64,000 bases of DNA from JABDIP01 sp965212545 (GTDB lineage Bacteria > Pseudomonadota > Alphaproteobacteria > DSM-16000 > Inquilinaceae). Numbering within the stretch: the first letter of the stretch is position 1; every line of letters begins with the position of its first letter. The notes beneath the pieces are model-generated. The model was not told the DNA's origin, did no database searches, and worked only from the letters and a program-made list of their open reading frames with translations. Below, in pieces: positions 1-7,341 of this stretch. The position numbers were made by a program, and so were the translations under genes. The DNA is taken from the NCBI GenBank assembly GCA_965212545.1, contig CBDBVB010000031.1, positions 62,001 through 126,000 on the forward strand, in the 5' to 3' direction.

Positions 1-166
1 ACTCGGCACCGGAGAACTCGAAGACCTCTGCCGGGTCCAGGGTGATGATATCGTCGATCTTCAGCGCCATCACCAGCGTGTCGCTCGGCGTCTCGGCGAC
101 CGCCGCGGCGCTGGACAGGGCGAACAGCCCGGCCATCGCGATGCTCGTTACAGAGTTGATTTTCAC
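1..166 (-). CDS. ABC transporter substrate-binding protein, family 5 (oligopeptide/dipeptide type), N-terminal fragment
   Basis: Only the first 55 codons lie in the window; the gene continues past the left edge. It starts with GTG at 166, preceded by a strong Shine-Dalgarno AAGGAGG. The translation opens with a typical Sec signal peptide (KINSV, then a hydrophobic stretch ending AAAVAE). The mature start reads TLVMALKIDDIITLDPAEVF, which matches the N-terminus of DppA/OppA-type periplasmic binding proteins. The role would be peptide or small-solute capture in the periplasm for an ABC importer whose permease genes would lie outside the window. A 169-bp gap and its own ribosome site separate it from the VWA operon upstream, so it is probably a separate unit. 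The substrate cannot be told from this fragment. Confidence 0.8.
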   Translation of the reverse strand, partial: MKINSVTSIAMAGLFALSSAAAVAETPSDTLVMALKIDDIITLDPAEVFEFSGAE

Positions 167-335
167 GGATCCCTCCTTGTCGATGCCGGTCTTTCGCCCG
201 CGCCCCGTCATCCGCCGCATGGGCGTCGCTTGGAGCCGGTCCGGCCTTGAGGGCATCATTTCAGGCGGGACCAAACCCCGTCCAGCGCAAAGTGTCGGAT
301 TGTCGGGCGGCGGGACCTGACGATTTGGGCCGCGA

Positions 336-1310
336 TCATTCCTCCAGCACCGAGAGCAGCACGCCCTCGATCAGTTGGCCGCTGTGCTGGTTGAAGGTGC
401 CGCCGCCGGCCTGTGCCAATTCCCGAAAGAACTCGCGGCCACCTCGGCCGCCCGCCAGAAAGGAGCGGGTCGGCACGAATAGGGTCGAGATCGTGCGCCG
501 GGCACCGCTGTTGTGGAAGCGATTGGCGATTCTCAGCGTATAGGACTGCTCCGGCCGATGCGCCGCGGCATCGCCGATCACGATGATGGTCAGCTTGGCG
601 TCCGGGCGAAAGCGCATGCTCAGCGCCTCCTCCAGCCCCTTGTCGACATCCTCGTGCACCGTCCTGCCTCCGACCCGCGAGGCGCGCAGGCCGCCGACGA
701 ATCGCTGGATGCGGTCCAGCGAGGTGTCGGTTGGCGTCAGCTGGATCGACTCGACGACCCGGCCCGGAAGTTCACGGTCGCGATACGACACCACACCAAC
801 CCTGAGCGACGGCACCAGCCGTTCCAGGATGCGCACGATGCCGGCCATGGATTCGCGAAGCTGCCGGATCACCTCGGTCATGCTGGCGGTGGTGTCGATC
901 ACGAACACCAGATCCAGCTCCTTGATGATCTGCTGATCGATCTGGGCCCTCAATTCCGCGATCCGCTGACTGTCGCTGCCGGCCCGCCCATCGGCGGCAT
1001 CGGCCTCCTGGCGCAAGCTGACGGCCGCAGCGCGCAGTTCCGCCGCCGCCCGCAGGATTTCATCGGCCTCGGCAATCTTCTGCTCGGTGGCGGCCTGATC
1101 GGCGGCGGCGGCGCGCGCCAGTGCTTCGGCCTCTGCCTGCTGCGCCTCCGTTGATGCCAGCACGTCGTCCATCGCCGCATTGGCGTCGACGGTCATTCGG
1201 TAATAGGGCATCAGGATCACGACCAGCAGCACGAAGGTGCCGGTCGCCATCGCCAGCACGTCGAGCGCCGACATGCTGAAGATCGAGACGTCGCGGCTGG
1301 GCAGCTTCAT
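336..1310 (-). CDS. Membrane-anchored VWA-domain protein with MotB-like N-terminal helix (second VWA paralogue)
   Basis: 324 aa. Residues 9-37 form one transmembrane helix reading SMSALDVLAMATGTFVLLVV, with an Asp at position 17. Residues ~42-130 are an Ala/Glu/Gln-rich, probably coiled-coil linker. Residues ~133-320 are a von Willebrand factor A domain with the MIDAS motif DTTASM (D139, T141, S143), a middle conserved segment around GGRTVHED and the late strand IIVIGDA. It ends QLIEGVLLSVLEE, almost the same as the VWA protein at 1723-2703, so the two are paralogues. The N-terminus is basic, so the VWA domain should be periplasmic (inference). It is the last gene of the kinase-FHA-stator operon, 25 bp after the FHA gene. 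The helix resembles the MotB/TolR proton-path helix, but no OmpA/peptidoglycan-binding domain is present. Confidence 0.85.
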   Translation of the reverse strand: MKLPSRDVSIFSMSALDVLAMATGTFVLLVVILMPYYRMTVDANAAMDDVLASTEAQQAEAEALARAAAADQAATEQKIAEADEILRAAAELRAAAVSLRQEADAADGRAGSDSQRIAELRAQIDQQIIKELDLVFVIDTTASMTEVIRQLRESMAGIVRILERLVPSLRVGVVSYRDRELPGRVVESIQLTPTDTSLDRIQRFVGGLRASRVGGRTVHEDVDKGLEEALSMRFRPDAKLTIIVIGDAAAHRPEQSYTLRIANRFHNSGARRTISTLFVPTRSFLAGGRGGREFFRELAQAGGGTFNQHSGQLIEGVLLSVLEE

Positions 1311-1335
1311 GGCGGCGTCATCCTGGCCCGGGCGC

Positions 1336-1722
1336 TCAGATCGGCAGCTCGTCGCCGAGGCGCGAGACCGTCAGCGTGACGCGACCGACGGTCAGCGTGT
1401 CGCCATCCTGCAACGGGTTCGGCTCGAAGGGCGGCAACAGCCGGTCCTCCACGAATGTGCCGTTCAGGGAATGCACATCCTCGACGAACAGCCCTCCCGC
1501 GCCGCGCCCGATCCTGAGATGCCGCCGCGACACCGAAGGATCGTCGACCAGCAGATCGCACAGCGCCGGGTGCCGGCCGATGGTCACTCCGAGATAGATC
1601 ATGGCGAGCTGGGTCTGGCCGATCAGCAGCCGGACAGGCCGGCCGGAGCCATTCACGCCGTCCAGACGCCAGCCGCTTTCCAGGTCGAGATCGCTGTCCA
1701 TCATTGCCTCATCGTCTCGCAC
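1336..1722 (-). CDS. FHA-domain protein (second of two)
   Basis: Up to 128 aa from GTG 1722, or about 121-122 aa from ATG 1704/1701, where a GAGG lies just upstream. The GTG directly follows the stop of the VWA gene. A single forkhead-associated domain fills residues ~45-120: VTIGRHP (GR loop), SVSRRH (the phosphothreonine-binding S-x-x-H region) and LNGTFVE (the NGT turn). All three landmarks are intact, so phosphothreonine binding is plausible. No transmembrane segment is seen, so it should be cytosolic. Sitting in an operon with a Ser/Thr kinase, it is a likely reader of that kinase's phosphorylation of a partner. The target is unknown. Confidence 0.85.
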   Translation of the reverse strand: MRDDEAMMDSDLDLESGWRLDGVNGSGRPVRLLIGQTQLAMIYLGVTIGRHPALCDLLVDDPSVSRRHLRIGRGAGGLFVEDVHSLNGTFVEDRLLPPFEPNPLQDGDTLTVGRVTLTVSRLGDELPI

Positions 1723-2703
1723 TTATCGCCCGCCGCCGGGATCAAGCACCGACAGCAGCACGCTTTCGATCATCTGGCCCTGATGGTCGACAAAATCGCC
1801 GCCGCCCGCCTCGGCCAGATCCTGATAGAATTGCCGGCCGGTCTGTCGCCGGTCCTGGGTGAAGATCGCCGAGATCACGCGCGGCAGGTCGTCGGACGGC
1901 GCGCTGGCCTGGAACTGCCTGGCGAGGGAGAAGATGCCCGGCAGTTCCCCGGACCGATCCGGGGCATCACCGATCACGATGATCCGGCCCTGGGCAACGT
2001 CGCGCCAATTCATCGCCACCGCCTCCCGTAGAGCGGCGCCGACCGATTCCGGATAGTCGTCGCCGCCACGCGCACTCAGACTCTCCACGAATTCCTGGAT
2101 GCGCGGCATATTGACGCCGCTCATCGGACTCAGCGGGAAGGCGCGGGTGACATATTCCTCGCCACGGTCCTTGAACGCTACGAAGCCGACATTCAGCGTT
2201 GGCGCCAGCCGATGCAGTACGCGCACGATGCCCATAAGATTGGCCTGCACATCGGCGATCTCGCGACGCATGCTGCCGGTGGTGTCCATCACGAAAACCA
2301 GGTCCAGATCGGCGATCGCGATGCTGGCGAGTTCCTCGTTCAACGATGCCGTCAGGTCGCCTATTTCTTGCGAACGCGCCGCCGCTACGGCAAGCGCCTG
2401 CTCGGCTTCCGCCTTGGACGCCTCGGCCTGCTGAAGCTGATCGACCGCCCGGGCATTAAGCGCTTCGGTCGCACCGAGCGCCTCGGCCGCCTCGCTGGCC
2501 GCCCGCTGCGCCTCGGTCAGCGCCATGCCGGCGGCGGACATCTGGGCCCGGGCGCCGTCGAGCTCGGCCTGGACCGAGGGCTGCTTCAGATAGAACGGAA
2601 ACAGCAGGACCGCCATCAAGACGAATACGCCCAGCGCCGAGGCGAACAGATCCAGCGCCGAGATGCTCAGCAGATCCAGGGTACGGTTGCGCCGGACCAG
2701 CAT
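1723..2703 (-). CDS. Membrane-anchored VWA-domain protein with MotB-like N-terminal helix (first VWA paralogue)
   Basis: 326 aa. A basic N-terminus (VRRNRT) is followed by one transmembrane helix, SISALDLFASALGVFVLMAV, with Asp at position 18. This aligns without gaps with E. coli MotB around ADFMTAMMAFFLVM, where the Asp is the proton carrier. An Ala/Glu/Gln-rich coiled-coil-like stretch covers residues ~45-125. The VWA domain (residues ~133-320) has MIDAS DTTGSM (D140, T142, S144), GGDDYPESV and IIVIGDAPD. It ends in QMIESVLLSVLD, shared with the downstream paralogue. The gene begins 7 bp after the MotA/TolQ-like gene and abuts the next FHA gene. It could be one of two B-type subunits of a stator-like complex with a metal-dependent ligand-binding domain outside the membrane. 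That role is inference. Confidence 0.87.
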   Translation of the reverse strand: MLVRRNRTLDLLSISALDLFASALGVFVLMAVLLFPFYLKQPSVQAELDGARAQMSAAGMALTEAQRAASEAAEALGATEALNARAVDQLQQAEASKAEAEQALAVAAARSQEIGDLTASLNEELASIAIADLDLVFVMDTTGSMRREIADVQANLMGIVRVLHRLAPTLNVGFVAFKDRGEEYVTRAFPLSPMSGVNMPRIQEFVESLSARGGDDYPESVGAALREAVAMNWRDVAQGRIIVIGDAPDRSGELPGIFSLARQFQASAPSDDLPRVISAIFTQDRRQTGRQFYQDLAEAGGGDFVDHQGQMIESVLLSVLDPGGGR

Positions 2704-2710
2704 CGCCGGC

Positions 2711-3526
2711 TCACTCCTCGTAGAGCCGGTTGATGAGGTTGTCGAGGCAGTACTGGCCGACCTCGTTCAGCGCGCCTTCCTCGCGGGCCTGCACGATGTG
2801 CTGGATCAGCACCAGGATCGCCGCCATCACCAGCGCCAGCAGTGTGGTGTTGAAGGCCACCGCCAGCCGCTTGGTCAGCTCCGCCAGCAAGGTCGGGTCC
2901 TGTACATCGACCTGGCCAGCAAAGGCCAGCGCCAGGGAGATGCCGATCACCGTGCCGATGAAACCGAGGGTCGGGATCGCCCAGACCACATAGCGCACCA
3001 TGCTGTACCGCAGGTCGATCTCGTGCAGATAGAGCTCCAGGCTGGAGTTCAGCAACGCGTTGGCCTGCTCGATCGAGCGGCTGGTCCGGAACTGCAGGAT
3101 CACTCTTTGGATCAGCCGTGGCAGGAAGCCACCCTCCCGGCCGCCGGCCTCGTAATTGGCGCGGGCCAGGGCATAGATGCGACGCAGTTCAGGTCCTTGC
3201 AGGATGGTCGTCTCATCCTCCGGCAGATAGCCGCGGCGCAGCTGTGCGCGTTCCGCCAGCGCCGCCCGGGCGCGCACGAAGAGCTCGCCGAAACCGACCC
3301 CGAACACGATCCACATGGTGTTCTGCACGGTGAACGGATAGGTCGCCCGTTCGCTGTCCAGCAGGATCACGGCGACCGCATCCGGCAACGTCAGTTGCAA
3401 TATCCAAATCGTCACGATCGACAGCACGAGGCTGACCAGGATGATCACCGGGTGTGGGATCAGGCGCCGGCGCGTCGGCACGACATCCATATCGGCGGTG
3501 CCCGGCTTGAAGGTGGTATCGGCCAT
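2711..3526 (-). CDS. MotA/TolQ/ExbB-like proton-channel family protein
   Basis: 271 aa. Predicted membrane segments lie at about residues 27-48, 66-85, 178-203 and 220-243. A cytoplasmic stretch between segments 2 and 3 includes basic and acidic helices (residues ~86-175). The third segment reads VWAIPTLGFIGTVIGISLAL and the fourth LAVAFNTTLLALVMAAILVL. These two carry the family signature (Pro, then G-x-x-GTVxGI, then the polar TT in the fourth helix) seen in TolQ, ExbB and MotA. The gene sits between an FHA gene and a VWA gene with gaps of 6 and 7 bp, so the products are probably made together. No ExbD, TolR or classical MotB gene is nearby; the two VWA proteins are the only candidates for the partner subunit. 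The motor function is inferred. Confidence 0.85.
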   Translation of the reverse strand: MADTTFKPGTADMDVVPTRRRLIPHPVIILVSLVLSIVTIWILQLTLPDAVAVILLDSERATYPFTVQNTMWIVFGVGFGELFVRARAALAERAQLRRGYLPEDETTILQGPELRRIYALARANYEAGGREGGFLPRLIQRVILQFRTSRSIEQANALLNSSLELYLHEIDLRYSMVRYVVWAIPTLGFIGTVIGISLALAFAGQVDVQDPTLLAELTKRLAVAFNTTLLALVMAAILVLIQHIVQAREEGALNEVGQYCLDNLINRLYEE

Positions 3527-3532
3527 CTTGCC

Positions 3533-3946
3533 CTACAGCCTCTTCTGCACGATCTCGCCGGTCTCCGGATCGCGTTCGACGCGGCCGCGTGGCGCCTCTG
3601 GCGTGTCGGCCATGCCGTCGTTGCGCCAGCGCCCCTTGCCGGACCCGCCACCGTCCGGAGTCGCAAGCTGGTCGCCGAGAAGCGACTGGATCGTGCAGTG
3701 ATGCTTACCCAGGCGCAGCGGTTCGTCGAGGGTCACGAAAGCCTGCCGGACGGATTCCCATTTATCGCCGGGCTTGCCGCCGTCATCGGCACAGCGCCAG
3801 GTGCCGGTCTGGCTGGCGCAATCGGTAAGGTGGAAGCGACCATCGGATGTCGCAACCAGTTCGGCATGCCGGCGGGCAACGCTGGTATCCGCGAGGACGA
3901 CATCGGCGTAAGGGCTGCGGCCGATCACGAAGCTCCTGCGTGTCAT
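3533..3946 (-). CDS. FHA-domain protein (first of two)
   Basis: 137 aa. The FHA domain covers residues ~3-95: FVIGRSPYADVV (GR loop), SVARRHAEL (S-x-x-RH) and QTGTWRC, where Thr replaces the usual Asn of the NGT turn. The final ~40 residues are polar and probably disordered (GGGSGKGRWRND, then DTPEAPRGRVERDPETGE). The start codon overlaps the stop of the Ser/Thr kinase gene (ATGA at 3943-3946), which indicates translational coupling. Cytosolic phosphothreonine-dependent adaptor is the likely role. The tail could itself be a kinase or scaffold target; this is not shown by sequence. Confidence 0.82.
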   Translation of the reverse strand: MTRRSFVIGRSPYADVVLADTSVARRHAELVATSDGRFHLTDCASQTGTWRCADDGGKPGDKWESVRQAFVTLDEPLRLGKHHCTIQSLLGDQLATPDGGGSGKGRWRNDGMADTPEAPRGRVERDPETGEIVQKRL

Positions 3947-6204
3947 TCCTCCGTCCCTTCTCCAAGCGCCGATTCCGCCGTCGCAGGCAGGCCGCCGGCG
4001 GCACCCGGCTCACTGTCGTCTGCGGCCTCGAAATCCTCCTCCGAATCGTCCGGGAACGGCTGGACGACGCCATCGGTTCGGATCTGCGGCGCGCGATTGT
4101 CGGTCAGCTGATTGTCCTCCTGCGATATCCCGACCTCCTGTTCCAGCGCGAGGCCGAAGCCGCCATTGCGCTCGATGACGTTCGATCGAAGGATCCCGCC
4201 GGCTCCGGACAGCACCAGGATTCCGTGTTCGACATTCTCGGTGATGGTGTTGCCGGTCAGGGTCGGCTTGCCATCGGCGATCACCACGCCGGAGAAGGCA
4301 TTGCCGGTGACCGTATTGCCGTCGATACGGCCGCGGCCGTCGTCATGGACGAAGATGCCGGCCTGGCGGGAGGCCTCGATGCGGTTGCCGGCGATCTCCG
4401 GATTCGACTGGCCGCGGATCTCGATGCCGGAGGCGCCGGCCTGTCGGATCGTGTTGCCCGCCAGCCGGCCGGCGGCGGCCTCGTCATAGACGATGCCGGC
4501 AAGCCCGGTGCCTTCCACCATGTTCGATTCGATCAACGGCGCGGCGCCGGCCACGACGATGCCCGGCCGGTCGGCGCTGCCGATGCTGTTATCCCGGAAT
4601 TGACCCACCGCGCCGGTGTCGATCAGCAGTGCCGGCGCCTCTGTCGCCGCCAGCCGGTTCCCCGTCACGACCGGGTCGGCACCGCCGCCCACATGCAGCG
4701 CCGGACCGCCATTGGCGTCGACATGATTGCCCTGGAAGGTCACACCGGCCGCCAGATCGACGCAGGCGGTTCCGGCTGCGTCCGCGGAACCGCCCAGTTG
4801 GAAGGAGAAACCGCTGACGGTGACCGGGCCGACCCCCGCGGTCAGGCAGGCGCCGGTCTCGGGCGCCACCACAACGGCGGGAGTGCCGTCGGCCGCCACT
4901 CCCAACCCGGTCAGGACAACCGGACGGGCGACGGTCAGCGACTCGGCATAGATCCCCGGCATCACCTCGATCAGAGCGCCTTCCTTGGCCGTCTCGAGCG
5001 CTTCGCCGATGGTCAGCACATCGCCGTCACCGCCGGCGTCGACCAGCCATTCCGCCTTGATGTTCCGCAGATAGTAGGGCCAGCCGTAGAAGTAGCCGCC
5101 GGCGGCGATGCTGCCCCAGGTGACGATGCCAAGCGCCACGGCGATCCAGGCGGCGGTGTTGCCGCGACTTTGCCGTGCGGGCGCCGGGGCATGGTGGGAT
5201 CCTGGCGCAACCGGCAGATCCAGCGGCACTTTACGGGGTTTGCGCCGCTTCGGCGGGGTGACCCGGGTGATTTCTTCGGTCGGCGGATAGTCGTCCGGCG
5301 GCGCGCTGTCGACCTTGGGCGGACTGCCGCTCGGTGATGCGGCGCGCGCCGGTCCTGCGTCCTTCGCAGTCCAGGCGGCGGACAGGGCGGCGCGCCATTC
5401 GGAGACGGATTGGGGGCGGCGGTGGACCGCCTGCTCGAGGGCCCAGTCGATCGCTTCCAGCACCGCCCTCGGGCAGGCGCTTTTGGTCGCCTCGACAGCC
5501 GGCCTCAGTTCGACGCCGTCGGCCCGCTCCTGCGCCGATACCGGTGCGGCGCCGGTGACGATGCGATAGGCGACTGCAGCCAGCGCGTAAAGATCGGTCC
5601 AGGGACCTTCAAGCCCATCTTCGACGAACTGCTCCAGCGCACCATAGGCGGGTGTGGCACGGGGCTTCGCGGCCTCTTGGGACCCGTCGATCGGAAGCGC
5701 CGCGCCGAAATCGATCACGACCGGGATATCCGCTGCGGTCAGCACGATGTTGCCGGGCTTGATGTCTCGATGCAGATATCCGGCGCCATGCACATGCTCG
5801 AGCGCGTCCGACAGGGACGACAGCAGCGTCTTGAGATCCGGCAATCGGTCGCCGTCGTGGAGTAGATCGGCGAGCGACCGGCCGCCGACCTGGTCCTGCA
5901 CCATGAACGGTACGTCGCCCGCCGGCTCGAAATGCTTCAGGCCGACGATGTTCGGATGCCGCAGTATGCCCAGGATCTCGGCCTCGCGACGGAATGCGGC
6001 GACCACACTCTTTGCGCTCTTGGCGTCGAGCGCCTTGAGCGCCACTGCGGCGCCGTCCGCGTCATGGGCGAGATAGGTCACGCCGGAGGCGCCGCGGCCA
6101 GATACGCCGTCGATCGTGTAGCCGCCCAGACGGTGGCCGCGCGGAAGCACTGTACCGCCCTGCCGGCCATTGCCGCCGGACCGAGGCGCCTGGATCTGGT
6201 TCAT
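3943..6204 (-). CDS. Membrane Ser/Thr protein kinase with periplasmic right-handed beta-helix sensor domain
   Basis: 753 aa. The cytoplasmic kinase domain (residues ~28-280) looks complete: glycine loop SGRGASGVT, catalytic Lys57 in VALKAL, alpha-C Glu74/76, HRDIKPGN (D147) and DFG (D165). Next come a Pro-rich linker, one transmembrane helix (residues ~349-373, AAWIAVALGIVTWGSIAAGG), and a ~330-residue C-terminal part full of short repeats such as GNTIRQAG, GNRIEASRQ and GNTITENVEHG. These are PbH1/NosD-type turns of a right-handed parallel beta-helix, the fold of polysaccharide-binding or cleaving proteins. Hanks-type kinases more often carry PASTA or WD40-like sensors outside the membrane. 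It is the first membrane gene of the operon and overlaps the next FHA gene by 4 bp. A carbohydrate or cell-wall ligand is an inference. Confidence 0.92.
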   Translation of the reverse strand: MNQIQAPRSGGNGRQGGTVLPRGHRLGGYTIDGVSGRGASGVTYLAHDADGAAVALKALDAKSAKSVVAAFRREAEILGILRHPNIVGLKHFEPAGDVPFMVQDQVGGRSLADLLHDGDRLPDLKTLLSSLSDALEHVHGAGYLHRDIKPGNIVLTAADIPVVIDFGAALPIDGSQEAAKPRATPAYGALEQFVEDGLEGPWTDLYALAAVAYRIVTGAAPVSAQERADGVELRPAVEATKSACPRAVLEAIDWALEQAVHRRPQSVSEWRAALSAAWTAKDAGPARAASPSGSPPKVDSAPPDDYPPTEEITRVTPPKRRKPRKVPLDLPVAPGSHHAPAPARQSRGNTAAWIAVALGIVTWGSIAAGGYFYGWPYYLRNIKAEWLVDAGGDGDVLTIGEALETAKEGALIEVMPGIYAESLTVARPVVLTGLGVAADGTPAVVVAPETGACLTAGVGPVTVSGFSFQLGGSADAAGTACVDLAAGVTFQGNHVDANGGPALHVGGGADPVVTGNRLAATEAPALLIDTGAVGQFRDNSIGSADRPGIVVAGAAPLIESNMVEGTGLAGIVYDEAAAGRLAGNTIRQAGASGIEIRGQSNPEIAGNRIEASRQAGIFVHDDGRGRIDGNTVTGNAFSGVVIADGKPTLTGNTITENVEHGILVLSGAGGILRSNVIERNGGFGLALEQEVGISQEDNQLTDNRAPQIRTDGVVQPFPDDSEEDFEAADDSEPGAAGGLPATAESALGEGTEE

Positions 6205-6220
6205 GCGGCGCGTCCGATCA

Positions 6221-6694
6221 TCAATAGACCGATGGTGTCGGCATGCTGGCGTAGAACACGTTCGGGTCGGGTTTGCGCTGCGGCGGCGGGATCAGCGGCG
6301 CCGGCACCGGTGGTTCCCGTTCGACGACGGGAGTCGGGGGCGCGGCGTCGGGTCCGGGGAGGACCGCAATGGAAGTCTCGTTCCGCTGCCAAAGCCTCTC
6401 GCCAACTCGACACGCCGTGCCTTCGACCATGGTCGTCGGCTCACCCGGTCGGACTGTCGTGCGCCGATAATCGCGACAGGGCAGATTCGGATCGCTTTCG
6501 TCTGTCCGGACGATGAGGATGATCCCACTGCTTCCGGTGACCGGATTCAGCCAGGGAACTTCCACTCCTTCCCTTTGCGTCTCCAGGCGTTGGTTGATCA
6601 CATCGGCCAGGTAGTCGGCATCGCGCGAATCGTCCGCCAGCGCGCCCGTGGCGATCAGGACCGCTGCCAATAACGCCGTCAGCACTGTTTTCAT
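6221..6694 (-). CDS. Secreted surface-antigen-like protein (RT0821/Lpp0805 / 17-kDa antigen C-terminal type)
   Basis: 157 aa from ATG 6694, chosen because GGGG lies 8 nt upstream; ATG 6700 is possible. The signal peptide is KTVLTALLAAVLIATGALAD. The mature region has WLNPVTGSSGIILIVRT, CRDYRRTTV and GTACRVGERLWQ, the pattern of the soluble domain found at the C-terminus of 17-kDa surface antigens (WxNPxxGxxG, CREY, GTACR). The C-terminal ~45 residues are Pro-rich (ETSIAVLPGPDAAPPTP and onward). There is no lipobox Cys. The gene ends 16 bp before the kinase start, so it is probably the first gene of that operon and supplies a periplasmic or outer-membrane-associated component. Function in this family is not established. 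Confidence 0.7.
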   Translation of the reverse strand: MKTVLTALLAAVLIATGALADDSRDADYLADVINQRLETQREGVEVPWLNPVTGSSGIILIVRTDESDPNLPCRDYRRTTVRPGEPTTMVEGTACRVGERLWQRNETSIAVLPGPDAAPPTPVVEREPPVPAPLIPPPQRKPDPNVFYASMPTPSVY

Positions 6695-6906
6695 CGCCAT
6701 CACCCCGGCCCAACCCCGGGCGGCTGTCATGCCGTCCCCGGTTCTACTGTGACATGGTGCGCGAAACGCCATTGTGACCCTGCGCACAGCGACAATACAA
6801 AAAAATCCGGTGCGCGGACCCGACGCTATCGACCATATGTGCCGATTTATGGGCTGTCCGGCATGAACAAGCTGTAAAGGCCCATATTCCCGGTACGCCT
6901 GCTGCG
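6695..6906. other. Non-coding interval upstream of the surface-antigen/kinase operon
   Basis: About 210 bp with no convincing gene. It includes a short A-rich run (acaaaaaaatcc near 6797-6808) and is the likely promoter region for the minus-strand operon. I could not pick a reliable -35/-10 pair. Confidence 0.4.
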
Positions 6907-7104
6907 TCAGGCGTCTCCTGGCGGCCGGGCGCCCATCGAGCCGGACAGTCCGAGCATCAGCAAGTCGTTGATTTCCCCACATCTGCCCGCCAAGCCGCAC
7001 CTGCGACAATAGGCATCGATCGTCTCGAGCATGCCGACATCCAGCACGACAGGCACGAACCCCTCAACCTGCGGCCGGTCCAGACAGTTCCCCCTGCATG
7101 CCAT
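6907..7104 (-). CDS. Small Cys-rich hypothetical protein
   Basis: 65 aa. The start ATG is preceded by GGAAGGGG with about 8 nt spacing. Cysteines fall as CRGNC near the N-terminus and as CRRCGLAGRC in the middle, which suggests a small metal-binding or disulfide-bonded fold. The centre reads VPVVLDVGMLETIDAYCRRC and the tail INDLLMLGLSGSM. It lies alone between the kinase operon and the divergent NAD-GDH gene. I do not recognise the family; coding status rests on the ribosome site and the Cys pattern. Confidence 0.45.
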   Translation of the reverse strand: MACRGNCLDRPQVEGFVPVVLDVGMLETIDAYCRRCGLAGRCGEINDLLMLGLSGSMGARPPGDA

Positions 7105-7341
7105 TGCGTCGACCCCTTCCTGAGTCTGCGACGCTCGGCCTCAAGACAGGGCGGCTGGATATCAAGGTTGAATGTCGGAGAGCCCGGTTCGCATTATTGG
7201 GGCTGTGAACGCAGTCGTGCGCCTCTGAAAGGCGTCTCGCGCCCAAATTCCATGCCAACTCCGCCGTTCCGACTATGGCCGGATGCCGGATTTGGAGTAG
7301 CCTTCAGCCGGCGAAGATCGGCAAAGCCTGGAGGATTCGGT

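Noticed and set aside
336..3526. Zorya-type anti-phage system
   Set aside because: A ZorA/ZorB-like channel pair is suggested, but no helicase, nuclease or other Zor effector gene is present and the B-subunit lacks an OmpA domain.
336..6694. Type VI secretion regulatory module (PpkA/Fha)
   Set aside because: Kinase, FHA and VWA domains are shared, but there is no Tss/Hcp/VgrG gene, and here the VWA domains are on separate stator-like proteins.
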